Translations under genes and position numbers: made by a program
Shown: one piece after another, positions 1-11,640 of the stretch
How the letters are laid out: the number at the start of each line of letters is the position of its first letter
Position numbering within the stretch: the first letter of the stretch is position 1
Notes under the pieces: generated by a model
What the model was told of the DNA's origin: nothing
The model's input: the letters and a program-made list of their open reading frames with translations, nothing else
Database searches by the model: none
Source: Microglena sp. YARC
Lineage: Eukaryota > Chlorophyta > Chlorophyceae > Chlamydomonadales > Chlamydomonadaceae
Length of the DNA stretch: 64,000 nt
NCBI GenBank assembly: GCA_022414725.1
Contig: CM039466.1
Span: 36,936,517 to 37,000,516, forward strand
Direction: 5' to 3'

Positions 1-3000
1 GGATAGAGAAGGGCACAGTAGTGCTAATGATGGAGGTGTAGGTGGTGAAATTCATGTCGGCTAATGCTGGATGGCTCTGGCCCACATTCATCCTGCGTTA
101 TCCCTCTTATATCTTTGGCGGAGTGAGTCTGGGGGGATACGTGTGTGTGCTGTCTGGCAATACTGGTGGGTTTGGGTGACCGTAGGGCAGAAGGCACCAT
201 ATGCTAATGTATGGAGGTTTAGTGGTGAAATTCATGTCGGCTAATGTTGGATGGCCTGATGCGGCCACATTCATCCTGTGTGTATCCTCTTATATCTTTG
301 CGGAGGTGAGTCTGGGCATACGTGTGTGTTTGGCAATAGTGTTTTGGGTGAAGGGTGAAGAGAAGGTAGGAAGGCATGATGTGCTAATGATGGAGATGGA
401 GTGGTGAAATTCATGTCGGCTAATGCTGATGGCCTGATGCGGCCACATTCATCAACTGCGACGCTGGTATCCCTCTTATATCTTTGCTAAGCGGGGGTGA
501 GTCTTGGATACGAGTGTGTGTTTGGCAATAGGTGTTTGGGGATTGGGGTGAAGGGTGGAGAAGGTAGAAAGGGCTGATATCAGAGTGCTAATGATGGGAG
601 TGGAGTGGTGAAATTCATATTGGCTAATGCTGGATGGCCTGATGCGCCATTATCATTCATCCTGCGTGTATCCATGTCTCTTATGCCTTTGCGGAGGTGA
701 GTCTGTGCCCACGGATACGTGTGGTGTGTTGTTGGCAATAGAGTTTTAGGGCGTTTGGGTGCGCAGGGTAGGGCAGGAAGGGCACGTGGCTAGTCAGTAG
801 TGGTGGAAATCATTCGCTAATGTGATCCTGGCCCACATCACCCTGTATCCCCTTATATCTTGTGGTGAAGTCTGGGATACTGTTTTCGTTGACAATAACG
901 TTGGGTTTGGTGACGTAGGCAGGAAGGCATGATATGCTAGATGATAGTTTATCGTAAATTCATGGATGGCTCAAGGGATGCCGATAACCACTGGCCACAT
1001 TCATCCTGATTAGGGCCGACCCTTTATATCTTGCCATGAAGATCGCTGGGATACGTTGATTTTCAATAGTTGGGATTGGGGTGAAGGTAAGGCGCTAAAT
1101 GATGGAGGAGATGAGTGTAAAGCATATAAAGCCTGGTTTATATGGCCTGATGCGCCCACATTCTACCTGCGTGTTATCCCTCTTATGCTTTGGCGAGGGA
1201 GTCGTGGCGGATACGGTGTTTGTGGTGGGCAATATAGGGTTGGGGGTTTGGTGCGTAGGCAGAAAGCGCACATATGCTAATGAAGTAGGTGTATGAAATT
1301 CTGTCGGCTATCTGGATGGCATGTTCAATCCTGGCGTTTATATCTTTGCGGAGTGAGTCGAGGATACGGGGTGGTGGCAATAGTGTTTGGTGGGTGAGGT
1401 AGCAGATAGTGCACAGTGTGCTAATGTTGGATGATGTCCTAGGTGGTAAATTCATGCGCTAATGTTGATGCCTGATCGGCCACATCATCCTGTGTGGATA
1501 TCCCTCCTTATATCTTCTGAGCGGAGGGAGTCTGAGGGGATACGTGTGTGTGGGCATAGTTGTTGGATGGGGTGGAGAAAGGGTCAGCAAGGGCATAATG
1601 CTATGTGGAGATGGAGTGGTGAAATTATGGGCTAATGCTGGATGGCCTGAGCGGCCAACATTCATCCTGCGTGGTTATCCCTCTTATATCATTGGGGAGG
1701 TGCAGCTTGCATAACGAAGTGTTTGTACGATTGTTTTGCAATAGGTGTTAGGATTGGGGAATGGTGAGGGAAGGTTAGAAAGCGTACAATATGGAGGTGT
1801 AGGTTGGTGTAAATTCATACTGTCGGGCTAATGCTGGTGGCCTGATGCGGCACATTCATCCCCCTGCGTGCTACCCTCTTATTTTGGCGAGTGTAGTCTC
1901 GGATACGTGTGTGTTGTTGGGCAATAGGTGTTTGGTTTGGGTGGTAGGCTACTGAACACAATATCCTAATTGATGGAGGTCTAGTTGAAAATTCATGTCG
2001 GCTCAATGTGTGGATGGAATGCGCACATTCACCCTCGTGTATCCTCTTATATCTTTGCGGAGTGAGTCTGGGGTACGTGATGTGTGTTTGCAATAGTGTT
2101 GGTTGGGGATAGGCCATGTATGCGTAATGATGGAGTTAGATGGTGAAAAAATTTCATGTCGGCTAATGCTTGGATCTGCGGCCACATTCATCCTGGTTGA
2201 TATCCCTTTTAATATCTTTGCGGGGTGAGTCAGGGATACGTGTGTGTTTGGGCAATAGGTGTTGGGGGGAGGGGGAGAGGGTAGGAAGGGCATGATAGTG
2301 CTAATGATGGAGATGGTGAGTGGTTAAAAATTCATATGGCTAATGCTGGATGGCCTGATGCGGCCACATCATCCTGCGTGGTATCCCTCTTATATCTTTG
2401 GCGGAGTGAGTTGGGGATACGTGTGTGTGTGTGTTGGCAATAGTGTTTGGGGTTTGCAGGTGGCGAGTAAGGCATATATGCTAATGAGGAGTGGTGAGTG
2501 AAATTCATAATTGCTAATGCTGGATGGCCTGATCGCCACCATCATCCTGCGTTGGATATCCCTCTTTATCTGTCCGCGGAGTAGCCTGGAATTAGTTGTT
2601 GTTTGGTGAGGTGGGGGTGTAAGGAGTTGCATGTCTGCAAATGTGTATGGAGTTATGTTTGTCTTGGGGGACAAGTTGGTTACTTAGGGTCGGAGGATAG
2701 CGGCAGGAAGGCATGAGTGGCTAATGATGGAGTGTAGGGTGAAATTCAAGTCGCTAATAGCTGAGGCAATGCCATCCACATTCATCCTGCTGGTTCCCTC
2801 TTATATTACTTTAGCGGAGCGATTCTGGGGCTGTGTGTTAGTGTGGGGGCAATGGTGTTGGGGGTTTGGGGTGAGGCTAGGCGGAAGGGACAGTGTCTAT
2901 GATGTGGGTTTAGGTGGTGATTCAGGTCGGGTATGTGTGGATGGTGTGTGATTGCGCATTCATCCTGTGTAGGTATCCCTCTTATTATCTTTGGCGGAGG

Positions 3001-3110
3001 TGATGTCAGGGATAGTGTTGTGTGTTGGGCAATAGGTGTTTGGGGGTTTTGGGGAACGAGCATTTCCTGTCATGTGAGAGTCCTGGGGGAACGTTTGTTG
3101 TGTTATTGTG
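1..3110 (+). repeat. Noisy tandem array, about 190-bp unit, with exon-like core
   Basis: About 16 degenerate copies of a unit of roughly 190 bp. Each has a core around GATGGCCTGATGCGGCCAC and CATTCATCCTGCGTG, then TATATCTTTGCGGAG followed in many copies by GTGAGTCTGG. GCGGAG|GTGAGT is a near-ideal 5' splice site on the plus strand, and the next copy is entered through GGGCAG|GAAGG, a possible acceptor. Seen: the repetition and the conserved junctions. Inferred: the unit is a piece of exon plus intron of a plus-strand gene. Small indels are so frequent that no frame survives across copies; this may be poor consensus quality. The product is not recognised. Confidence 0.7.
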
Positions 3111-3480
3111 AACGGTACTGTGAAGAGATCTGATTACGTTTGTGACTGTGAGAGACTGGATACGTGTGTGTGTTGATCTGGGTAGTGGTGTGTGTGTGTC
3201 ATGAGTCTGGAGACGTGGGGGTCTTGCGGAATTGTGATACTTGTCTGTGGATGTGTTTGAGTGAGGAAAGTGTGTGGTGTTGCTTCGTGTTGTGAAGTGA
3301 TAAGTGCTGTGTATTAGCGATAAGTTTAAGAGGGTGTTATGCTTTGCAATAAGTTTGTATGTCTGACTTTTTACACAGTGTGTGTTTTATGAAGGGTAAG
3401 CTTTGTGTAGATTTAGCGATGAGTTGAGGGTTTGTTTGGCAATAAGTTGCGTCTGCTTGGTGACAAGTGGTGTGTTGGGT
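3111..3480. other. GT-rich stretch without a gene
   Basis: Degraded GTGTGT-rich sequence trailing off the upstream array, with scattered TTTGGCAATAAG-like remnants. No coding signal was found on either strand. Confidence 0.6.
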
Positions 3481-4207
3481 AGGGGTAGGCAGGAAGGCAT
3501 GTAGTGCTGAATTTCATACCACACACCAGATCCCTTCGCTCTTCCCCTCCATGCACACACCACACACAACCACACCCTCAAACAACAACACGCGACGCAC
3601 CACACATACCCCCCCCCCCCGCAGCAACCCCCCCCACCCCCCCCCCCCCCCCCCCTCCCCCCCCCCCCACACACACACACAACAACTTATATCCCCCGAA
3701 CGCCATCCTCCCATCCTGCAAGCGCTTAAGTTTTTACCACAGATCGAGACCAATTACTTGAGTGAACCAAATGCTGGCTGCGCCACCACACACACCACTC
3801 ACTAAACACACACACACAAAGCACACAAACAATCACACACAAACACAAACACACACACACACACATACATACATATGCCCAACGCTCACCCTCCCATCGC
3901 CGCACGATTGCGAGTCTTTCTATGCCACAGAGGAGTATCAGAATACGTGACGGAACCATGGGCTGGGCTGCTGAACAGCCACTTTCCCTCCACACACACT
4001 CGTCTCACACACCAACATGCATTTGACCCCCCCCCCCCCCCCCCCCCCCTCCCTCCCTCATCCCCCCTACCACCCCATCCTGCAGCGCTTAAGCTTTTGC
4101 CACAGAGGAGTATCAGACCCACTGTGCAGTGGAACCATGCTGGCTGCTTAACGCACGGAAATCCCGCGCCGGAAGCTCATCCGTCGGCTCGCCCTAACAA
4201 GGATACT
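3481..4207 (+). repeat. Three copies of an exon-like segment separated by poly-C/CA tracts
   Basis: Three related segments near 3,700-3,790, 3,885-3,985 and 4,075-4,150 share CATCCTGCAG or CATCCTGCAAG followed by CGCTTAAG(C/T)TTTTGCCACAG and, later, a GAACCATGCTGGCTG-like end. A C-rich tract precedes each, so the AG reads as a plausible plus-strand 3' splice site (polypyrimidine tract, then CTGCAG). The last copy is open for LKLLPQRSIRPTVQWNHAG. Strand and coding status are inferred; the product is not recognised. The copy nearest the gap is interrupted by the N run. Confidence 0.45.
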
Positions 4208-5207
4208 NNNNNNNNNNNNNNNNNNNNNNNNNNNNNNNNNNNNNNNNNNNNNNNNNNNNNNNNNNNNNNNNNNNNNNNNNNNNNNNNNNNNNNNNNNNNN
4301 NNNNNNNNNNNNNNNNNNNNNNNNNNNNNNNNNNNNNNNNNNNNNNNNNNNNNNNNNNNNNNNNNNNNNNNNNNNNNNNNNNNNNNNNNNNNNNNNNNNN
4401 NNNNNNNNNNNNNNNNNNNNNNNNNNNNNNNNNNNNNNNNNNNNNNNNNNNNNNNNNNNNNNNNNNNNNNNNNNNNNNNNNNNNNNNNNNNNNNNNNNNN
4501 NNNNNNNNNNNNNNNNNNNNNNNNNNNNNNNNNNNNNNNNNNNNNNNNNNNNNNNNNNNNNNNNNNNNNNNNNNNNNNNNNNNNNNNNNNNNNNNNNNNN
4601 NNNNNNNNNNNNNNNNNNNNNNNNNNNNNNNNNNNNNNNNNNNNNNNNNNNNNNNNNNNNNNNNNNNNNNNNNNNNNNNNNNNNNNNNNNNNNNNNNNNN
4701 NNNNNNNNNNNNNNNNNNNNNNNNNNNNNNNNNNNNNNNNNNNNNNNNNNNNNNNNNNNNNNNNNNNNNNNNNNNNNNNNNNNNNNNNNNNNNNNNNNNN
4801 NNNNNNNNNNNNNNNNNNNNNNNNNNNNNNNNNNNNNNNNNNNNNNNNNNNNNNNNNNNNNNNNNNNNNNNNNNNNNNNNNNNNNNNNNNNNNNNNNNNN
4901 NNNNNNNNNNNNNNNNNNNNNNNNNNNNNNNNNNNNNNNNNNNNNNNNNNNNNNNNNNNNNNNNNNNNNNNNNNNNNNNNNNNNNNNNNNNNNNNNNNNN
5001 NNNNNNNNNNNNNNNNNNNNNNNNNNNNNNNNNNNNNNNNNNNNNNNNNNNNNNNNNNNNNNNNNNNNNNNNNNNNNNNNNNNNNNNNNNNNNNNNNNNN
5101 NNNNNNNNNNNNNNNNNNNNNNNNNNNNNNNNNNNNNNNNNNNNNNNNNNNNNNNNNNNNNNNNNNNNNNNNNNNNNNNNNNNNNNNNNNNNNNNNNNNN
5201 NNNNNNN
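4208..5207. other. Assembly gap (1,000 N)
   Basis: Exactly 1,000 undetermined bases, the usual placeholder for a scaffold gap of unknown size. Frames running through it have no meaning. Confidence 0.99.
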
Positions 5208-6080
5208 TGTTTACTTCCCTAGGCTGGCAGCAAACAGCCGCCCACCATTGACCACACAACGCCCCACACTCCACTCAACTCCCGTCACCCACCCTACACC
5301 AGCATCACCCCTTACCTCTAGACTGGGTTTCGCACAACAGCAGGCACATTGCCCTCCACCTCCCTACTTGGCGTCGTGCCACATGTTTTACACACCGAGC
5401 ACCACACACCCCACCACCAGCATCTCACGCCCTTACCCTAATGGTATGCGACAAGCAGCAGCTTTCCGATGGTCTGTTCAGATGCGCATCGTAGTAACAC
5501 CGTGCAGACTGAGAATATTTTCTGTTTTGGCTTGCTTCACACGGTCCTTGAATTTTCACAGTGTGTGTGTGTGTTGTGGTGATGGGTGGTGGGTGTTGGT
5601 GGTGGGAGTGCGGTGGGTGTGTTGTGTTGCATTTCTGTTGTGCAGTACTTCAGATACGTTTTGGTTGCTGGCACACTCTTGACTACTTTTCAACTGTTGG
5701 TGTGTTGTGTGAGGGGTGGGTGGTTGTGGTGGGGATCCTGGTGTGTGTGTGTTGTTGCACCGTGGAAGACTTCAGTATATGTGTCTGTGCTTTGGCTTGC
5801 GACTTATCTCCTTTGAACACCTTTCCAACAATGTGGGTGTTGTGGTTGTGTGGAGGCGTTTGTGTGGGGTGAAGGGTGTGTAGTGTGGGTGTTGGTTGGG
5901 GTTGGTGTGGGTGGTTGTGGAAGGTTTTTTGGTGTAAGAGTGTGTGTGGGGGTGTGTGGGTGGGGGGTGTGGGGGTGTGGGGGGGGTGGGGAGGGGGCTC
6001 CGGGGGGGGGGGGGGCGCGGGGGGGGCCCGGGGGGGTTGGGGGTGTGTGGTGGGGGGGGGTTGGGGTGGGGGGGGGGGGA
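5208..6080 (+). repeat. Three copies of an exon-like hydrophobic segment plus G/T-rich spacers
   Basis: Segments at about 5,500-5,560, 5,640-5,700 and 5,765-5,835 are alignable: each has an ACTTCAG- or TGAGAAT-type start, a GTTTTGG(C/T)TTG core and a TTTTCAACTGTTG-like end. The middle copy is bounded by GTGCAG and by CTGTTG|GTGTGT and reads RYVLVAGTLLTTFQLL, a hydrophobic stretch. Spacers are GT- and G-rich, with long G runs at 5,985-6,080. Inferred to be exon-intron units on the plus strand; no family is recognised. Confidence 0.45.
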
Positions 6081-9000
6081 CAAATACATTATTGACTTGC
6101 CTAATTTGCAAATTTACGAGGGATCATGTATTCCGACTCTAAATAGCCTAATATCACAGAACAATATCGATGATAGTTAAATAACAAAAGCGCGCTTTGT
6201 CATCTGAGCCCGTTGATGGACCTCATGCCCTAGCTTGTTGGTATTAAAGGGTCATATGTTACATTTTCGGAATAATTAATGATACAAAATATAATAAGTA
6301 CAAGATATTACCATTACAATACGAACACAAAAATAACAAATAAAAAAATCATAGGAATACAGAGAAAAATAATGTCACTGAGCGTTGATTGACCTCCTGG
6401 CACTAGATGTGTTGGTATAAAGGGAAACTATCAGGGGATATGATCTGTTTTACAAGCATTTTCAACCGATGAAATGTAGTCTAGTACCACTAATAAGTGC
6501 AAATTCAATTACAAAACCGTTCCTTGTCATCCTGTTGAGAATTACTATTGGAATAGGGGCTATGAATGGGTGATAAGGACAATGAGGCGGAGCTTAGCTG
6601 TCGTAAAGAGCCCTGAGCGCCCAGAAGATATGAAAAGCCACCAAATATCCCGCCTTACAAAAGTTCTGCTTCAATCTCCTCTCGTCCCAAATGGCCCGCA
6701 AATAGCGATCCGAAACCTTCCAAATCCCCAACAGATTTTTGTCAACTAAGCCTCGTTGATTGACTCTCCTGGCACTAGAATGTGTTGGTATATAAGGGTC
6801 ATAGATCTTTGTTTACATCTTTCAACCGATGAATCTTATAGTACCAATTATGATAATACGTGCAAATTACCATTACGAAACACCAAATATATTCAATATG
6901 AAAAATCAAGACAAAAAACTTTGTCTACTTGAGTGCCCGTTGATTGATCCTCCCTGGCCCTGTAGGCGTAGTTTGTATATAAGGGTCAATATCTGTTTTA
7001 CATTTTCCACACGTATGAAGTTCTAAACCAATAGCAAATTGACAAAAGTACCAATGTCCTTAAATGCAAATACCTAATGCAAGCTACCAATGTGCCAAAT
7101 ACAAAAGCGTCGGCTTTGTCATTTTGAGTGTTTGGTGTTTTTCGTTAAATTGAACTTAGATGTTGGTATTATAAGGGTCATATGTTCGTGGTTTTAGCAT
7201 TTTCACCGATGAAGTTATTACTGTAATTCGCAAATATAAAATTAGTGACAAAATACAAATACCGTAATAGGACTTTGTCATCATGCGCTGAGTCCGTTGA
7301 TTGACGCGTGTCTGGCTCTAGATGTTGTTGGTATAAGGGGTGGTGGTAGAGTTTGGTCATTTCTGTTTTACATTTTTCAGGTATGAAATTATAGTCAATT
7401 ATAAGTGCAAATTAAGGTTCATTAGAAACACGAACTTAAAAATAGTTGATAATGCAAAATGCCATTTGTTGGTTCGAAATAAAGACATTGTCCATCTGAA
7501 GCCGTTGATTGACCTCCTGGACTAGGCGTGTTTTGGTATATAAGGGTCATATTTTTTATATTTTCACCCGATGAATAAACGATTAGCGAACAATAAAATA
7601 CCAATTTGAAAACATCCTGAATACAAAATAACAAATATGGACTTAGACACTTGAGCATTGATTAACTCCTGGTACAGGCGTGTTGGTCAATATATAAGGG
7701 TCATATTCCTTTTACATTTTCAGGGATGAATTACACATTAACATAATTCCAAAACGAAACATCCGATATTATATGCATTGAAAATAGAATACAATAAATT
7801 AAAATTAAAAAAAATAAAAAAAAAAAAAAAACATATCCATTAAGGCACCTTGGTCACTGAGCGGCTTGGCCGTTGCTCTTCTGGCCTAGGCGTGTTGGTA
7901 TATAAGGGTCATTATATTTCTCAATTGCATGGGGATTTTTTCATTTTAGGGAATTGAATTATTAGCAATACCAATACGAAACACCAAATGCTACTAATAT
8001 CAAATCCTGAATACCAAAACGAATACGCCAAATATCAAAAGCGAAACACTAAGATATACCAAATATCCAAAAAACACAATTGTCAGCTCACGTGTGGAAT
8101 GAGTGCGTTGATAACTTCGCTGTCTGTGAGCCTAGACGTGTTGGTATATATAGATAATAGGGTCTCATATTTTCAGGGTGGTGATTGTCTTAATTCTGGA
8201 ATTATTGCATGGGATTTTTCGTTTTCAGGGAATGAATATCTAGACAATACCTATAGCGAAAAAACAGCCAGAGAGCCCCAATACCTAATATCAAAATACT
8301 GACTACCTTTACCACAACAATAATATAAAATGCCTATATATAATTTATGAATAGTAGCCAAATACTAAAATCCAAAAAATCCTAATATTCAAAAAAAACC
8401 TTTCACATGTGAGAAACGCCTTAGCTGTTGCTCGATCTACTCCTTTGCCTAGACGTGTTGGTATGTTTATAAGGGGTCATATCTTCTCTTACTGAGTGCA
8501 TGGGGATTCCTTTCGTTTTTCAGGGATGAAATAATACCAATACCAATACCAATCGATAACATTGCCTAAAATACATATAAATACTGACTTACCATAGAAC
8601 ACCAAATATAAAATGCCAAAAAAAGATAACACCTAAAATACCAAAATCAATGTGAATACTAATACGAAACACAAATATCAAATGCCAAATACCAAACACT
8701 AAATACAAATACCAAATACAAAAAAAAAAACTTAGTCACTTAGCCGTTGATTAACTCCTGGCCTAGAGCGTGTTGGAATAAAGATTGATTTTTGCTGCGT
8801 TTGATTTGTTATATAAATGTAAAAATTGATATTAAATTTGATTATTGATTTTTTTTTTTTAATTTGAATGTTCAAATTTGAAGCTAAATATTGATTTTTC
8901 ATTTATTAAAATTCGATATTAAAATTTAATATTAAACTTCGATATTACAAATTGTTTTGTTTACCTCTGGCCACTAAGCCCTAGTTCGGACCTCTCTGGG

Positions 9001-9490
9001 CGAGATATGATAGAATCAAGGTTAGCTGCCTTGAGTTGCTATTCAAAATGATATATTTTCATTTTTTTAATTTGAATTAATTTTTGAAATGGTATAAATA
9101 TAAAATATAATATTTGACTTTGAATTAAAATCGTATTTTTGATTTTATTTATTTGAATTAACATTTGATAGTTTACAATTTGATGTATTATATATTTATT
9201 GAAATTTTGATATAAATTTGATTTTATTATTTATTTCTTAAATTTGATATCAATTTTTTTGTTTGTTTACCTATGTTCCCTGAGTGCCGTTGCTCGACCT
9301 CTCCTCGGCCGAGATATCGCTGGATCCTAGATTGGTTAGTAGCGCTGTAGCCTTGATTTGTTGTTTGTTTTTCATTCTTGTATAAAACCATTGATACACA
9401 TTTTTTGTTTATTTATTACAATTTGATTTTCAAATTTGATATTTTATTTATTATTAAAATCTGGTATTGAAATTTATTTTGTCACCTTTT
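6081..9490 (+). repeat. AT-rich tandem array, about 14 copies of 150-320 bp
   Basis: Unlike the rest of the window this block is strongly A+T rich. The conserved core is GAGCCGTTGATTGACCTCCTGG, a few bases, then CGTGTTGGTATATAAGGGTCATAT and TTTTACATTTTCAGGGATGAA. TGTTG|GTATAT can serve as donor and ATTTTCAG|GG as acceptor on the plus strand. The core resembles the start of the exon at 9,499-9,663 (GAGC-GTTG-TCGA-CCTCT-TGGGCCGAGATATGCTG), so the array looks like repeated duplication of that exon's 5' part plus intron. Copies near 8,800-9,470 carry a different, TTTGAT/AATTTGA-rich intron. No other gene is visible. Confidence 0.65.
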
Positions 9491-9498
9491 GTCCCTGA

Positions 9499-9663
9499 GC
9501 TGTTGCTCGAGCCTCTCTGGGCCGAGATATGCTGGATTTCAAATTCCTGCTGGTGGGGCTGCTTGAATCGTCATTGGTAGCTAGCCGGAAGGTAGTGACT
9601 CGGCTCACAGAGCGAGACCGTCTGCTGCTGGGCGTGGCAGCTGAGTGGAAGCTGCAGCCTTGA
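9499..9663 (+). CDS. Terminal exon of an unrecognised plus-strand gene
   Basis: Open from 9,499 to a TGA at 9,661-9,663. The translation looks protein-like: ASLGRDMLDFKFLLVG, then LLESSLVASRKVVTRL and TERDRLLLGVAAEWKLQP at the C terminus, with Leu, Arg and Glu spaced as in an amphipathic helix. Its 5' end matches the core of the upstream AT-rich array, which supports the plus strand and an exon start near or before 9,499. The opposite strand is also open (Ser/Arg-rich) and cannot be fully excluded. No family was recognised. The gene would converge on the minus-strand gene that starts at about 9.99 kb. Confidence 0.45.
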   Translation, partial: AVARASLGRDMLDFKFLLVGLLESSLVASRKVVTRLTERDRLLLGVAAEWKLQP

Positions 9664-9845
9664 ACCAGACCTATGGGTTTATTAGCAGGGGGCATGCATG
9701 GGGGTGGGGGTGGGGGTGGGCTGGTTGTAGCAACATTAGTAGCTAGCCGGAAGGGTGGTGACTCGGCTTACAGAGCGAGACCGTCTGCTGCTGGGCGTGG
9801 CAGCTGAGTGGAAGCTGCTTCCTTGAGCCAGACCGACGATTTGTT
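9664..9845 (+). pseudogene. Duplicated copy of the terminal exon end
   Basis: After a short GGGGGT repeat, 9,738-9,842 repeats the last ~100 bp of the preceding exon (TAGCTAGCCGGAAGG ... GCAGCTGAGTGGAAGCTGC) including an equivalent stop. One extra G in CCGGAAGGGTGG shifts the frame relative to the first copy, so it would not encode the same C terminus. Confidence 0.6.
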
Positions 9846-9989
9846 GAGTTTGTCACTTTGCAAATGTATTAATCTATAATACATCATGTTTTATCCATGG
9901 ATTAATGTTTGGCTGTTTCAGTTAAAAAAGGTTTCCTTTGAGTGAGACACCCCCCACACACCCACACGCACAACCTAAAAACCCACCCA
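9846..9989. other. Short intergenic stretch
   Basis: No gene seen. It lies between the two convergent genes and could hold both 3' ends. Confidence 0.4.
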
Positions 9990-11365
9990 TTAAAACACAT
10001 CTGGGTAGTTGCTCTCTAGCTTCTCTTGCACGGATGCCCCCCCCACTCCCACCCCACCCCCACCACACGCACCCCCCCCCCCCCCCACCACCACCACAAC
10101 ACACACACACCCCTCCACCCACCCACAACCACAAACGCCCCCCAACAAAAGAAAACCTGGTAGTTGCTCTCCAGCTTCTCTATAAGTTATGTTAGCAGCG
10201 ACAGCATCAGCAGCAGTTTTGAAAATTGCCTGTATCGGGGAAAATCATTAAAAAACTACATGCAGTTGCTCTCCAGCTTCTCTAGCAGTTATGTATGCAG
10301 CGATAGCAGCAGCAGCCTCAGTTTTGAAAACGGCCTGTTTCCCAGGAAAAAAATATATATAAAAAAACTACCTGGCAGTTGCTCTCCAGCTTCTCTAGCA
10401 GCAATGTTAACAGCGACAGCATCAGCATCAGCATCAATTTTCTGAAAGCCATAACTTGCTTTGTTTTATCTACCCCACACCCACACCCACACAGACCCCC
10501 CCCCACACACACCCACCCACCACACACACACCCGAAAAAACAAAAAAACTAACCTGGCAGTTACTCTCCAGCTTCTCTAGCAGAAAAGTCACAGCGACAG
10601 CATCAGCAGCAGACCTCGGTTTTCCGAAAGCCATAATTGCTTTTGTTTTTATCTACCCCACACACACACCCACACAGACCCACCCCACCCCCCCCACACA
10701 CCCACCATACACCCACCCGTGAAAACAAATGAAAACCAACCTGGCAGTTGCTCACCAGATTCTCTAGCAGAAATGTCAACAGCGACAGCATCAGCAACAG
10801 CCTCGGTTTTCTGAAAGCCAGACCTTGCTTTGTTTTATTACCCCACACCCCAGCCCCAGCCCAGCCCCCAGCCCAGACCACACAGACCCACCCAGACCCA
10901 GGCCAGACACAAACACCCATACACCCACCCGTGAGAACAAATGAAAACCAACCTGGCATTTACTCTCCAGCTTCTTGAGCAGAAATGTCAACAGCGACAG
11001 CATCAGCAGCAGCCTCGGTTTTCTGAAAGCAAGAATTTGCTTTGTTTCATCTACCCTCACCCCCAGACCCAGACCCAGACCCCCACCCAGACCCAGGCCC
11101 AGACACACACCCATACACCCAGTGTGAAAACAAATGAAACCAACCTGGGCAGTTGCTCTCTAGCTTCTCTTGCAGGGATGCCCCCCCCCCCCCCCCCCCC
11201 CCTAACACACACACACACGCCCCCCCCCCTCCCCCTACAAAAAAACAACCTGGTAGTTGCCTCCAGATTCTCTATAGCATCGATGTCTCCCCCCCCCCCC
11301 CCCCTACCCCCCCCCCCCCCCTACCCCACACACACGCCCCCCCTACACCACACACACACGCCCCG

Positions 11366-11398
<33 letters not shown>

Positions 11399-11450
11399 TA
11401 CAAAAAAACAACCTGGCAGTTGCTCTCCAGATTCTCTAGCAGGGATGTCA

Positions 11451-11483
<33 letters not shown>

Positions 11484-11640
11484 ACCCACACACACACACT
11501 ACACACACACCCCCCCCCCCTACAAAAAACCAACCTGGTAGTTGCTCTCCAGATTCTCTAGCAGCGATGTCAGCAGCAACAGCATCAGCAGCAGCCTCAG
11601 TTTTCACCGTCGATCGGAAGCGCAGAGCAAGACCTGAAAT
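9990..11640 (-). repeat. About 11 tandem exon-plus-intron units (70-nt exon)
   Basis: On the minus strand most copies read: acceptor GGCTTTCAG, an exon of about 70 nt, and a donor after GAGCAACTGCCAG (GTTGG or GTAGT). Copies end near 10,007, 10,161, 10,264, 10,378, 10,558, 10,746, 10,970, 11,151, 11,255, 11,417 and 11,540. The exon reads KTEAAADAVAADIAARESGE in the 11.55-kb copy and KIDADADAVAVNIAAREAGE in the 10.4-kb copy. The plus-strand face of the introns is long C runs and CA-rich blocks. Seventy nt is not a multiple of three, so joining two copies would break the frame. Confidence 0.7.
11541..11625 (-). CDS. Ala/Glu-rich exon, best-preserved copy (partial CDS)
   Basis: Minus-strand exon ending at CAACTACCAG|GTTGG. 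It reads VKTEAAADAVAADIAARE and SGEQLP. It is the copy nearest the upstream part of the gene and extends further 5' than the others, into TCCGATCGACGG, a motif also found in the arrays at 11.7-12.3 kb. It looks like an alanine-rich amphipathic helix. Function unknown. Confidence 0.45.

Noticed and set aside
3875..5274. 458- and 365-codon frames across the N gap
   Set aside because: Most of each frame is undetermined sequence.
9474..9695. Ser/Arg-rich minus-strand frame (73 codons)
   Set aside because: Opposite the better-supported plus-strand terminal exon, whose start matches the upstream array; kept only as an alternative.
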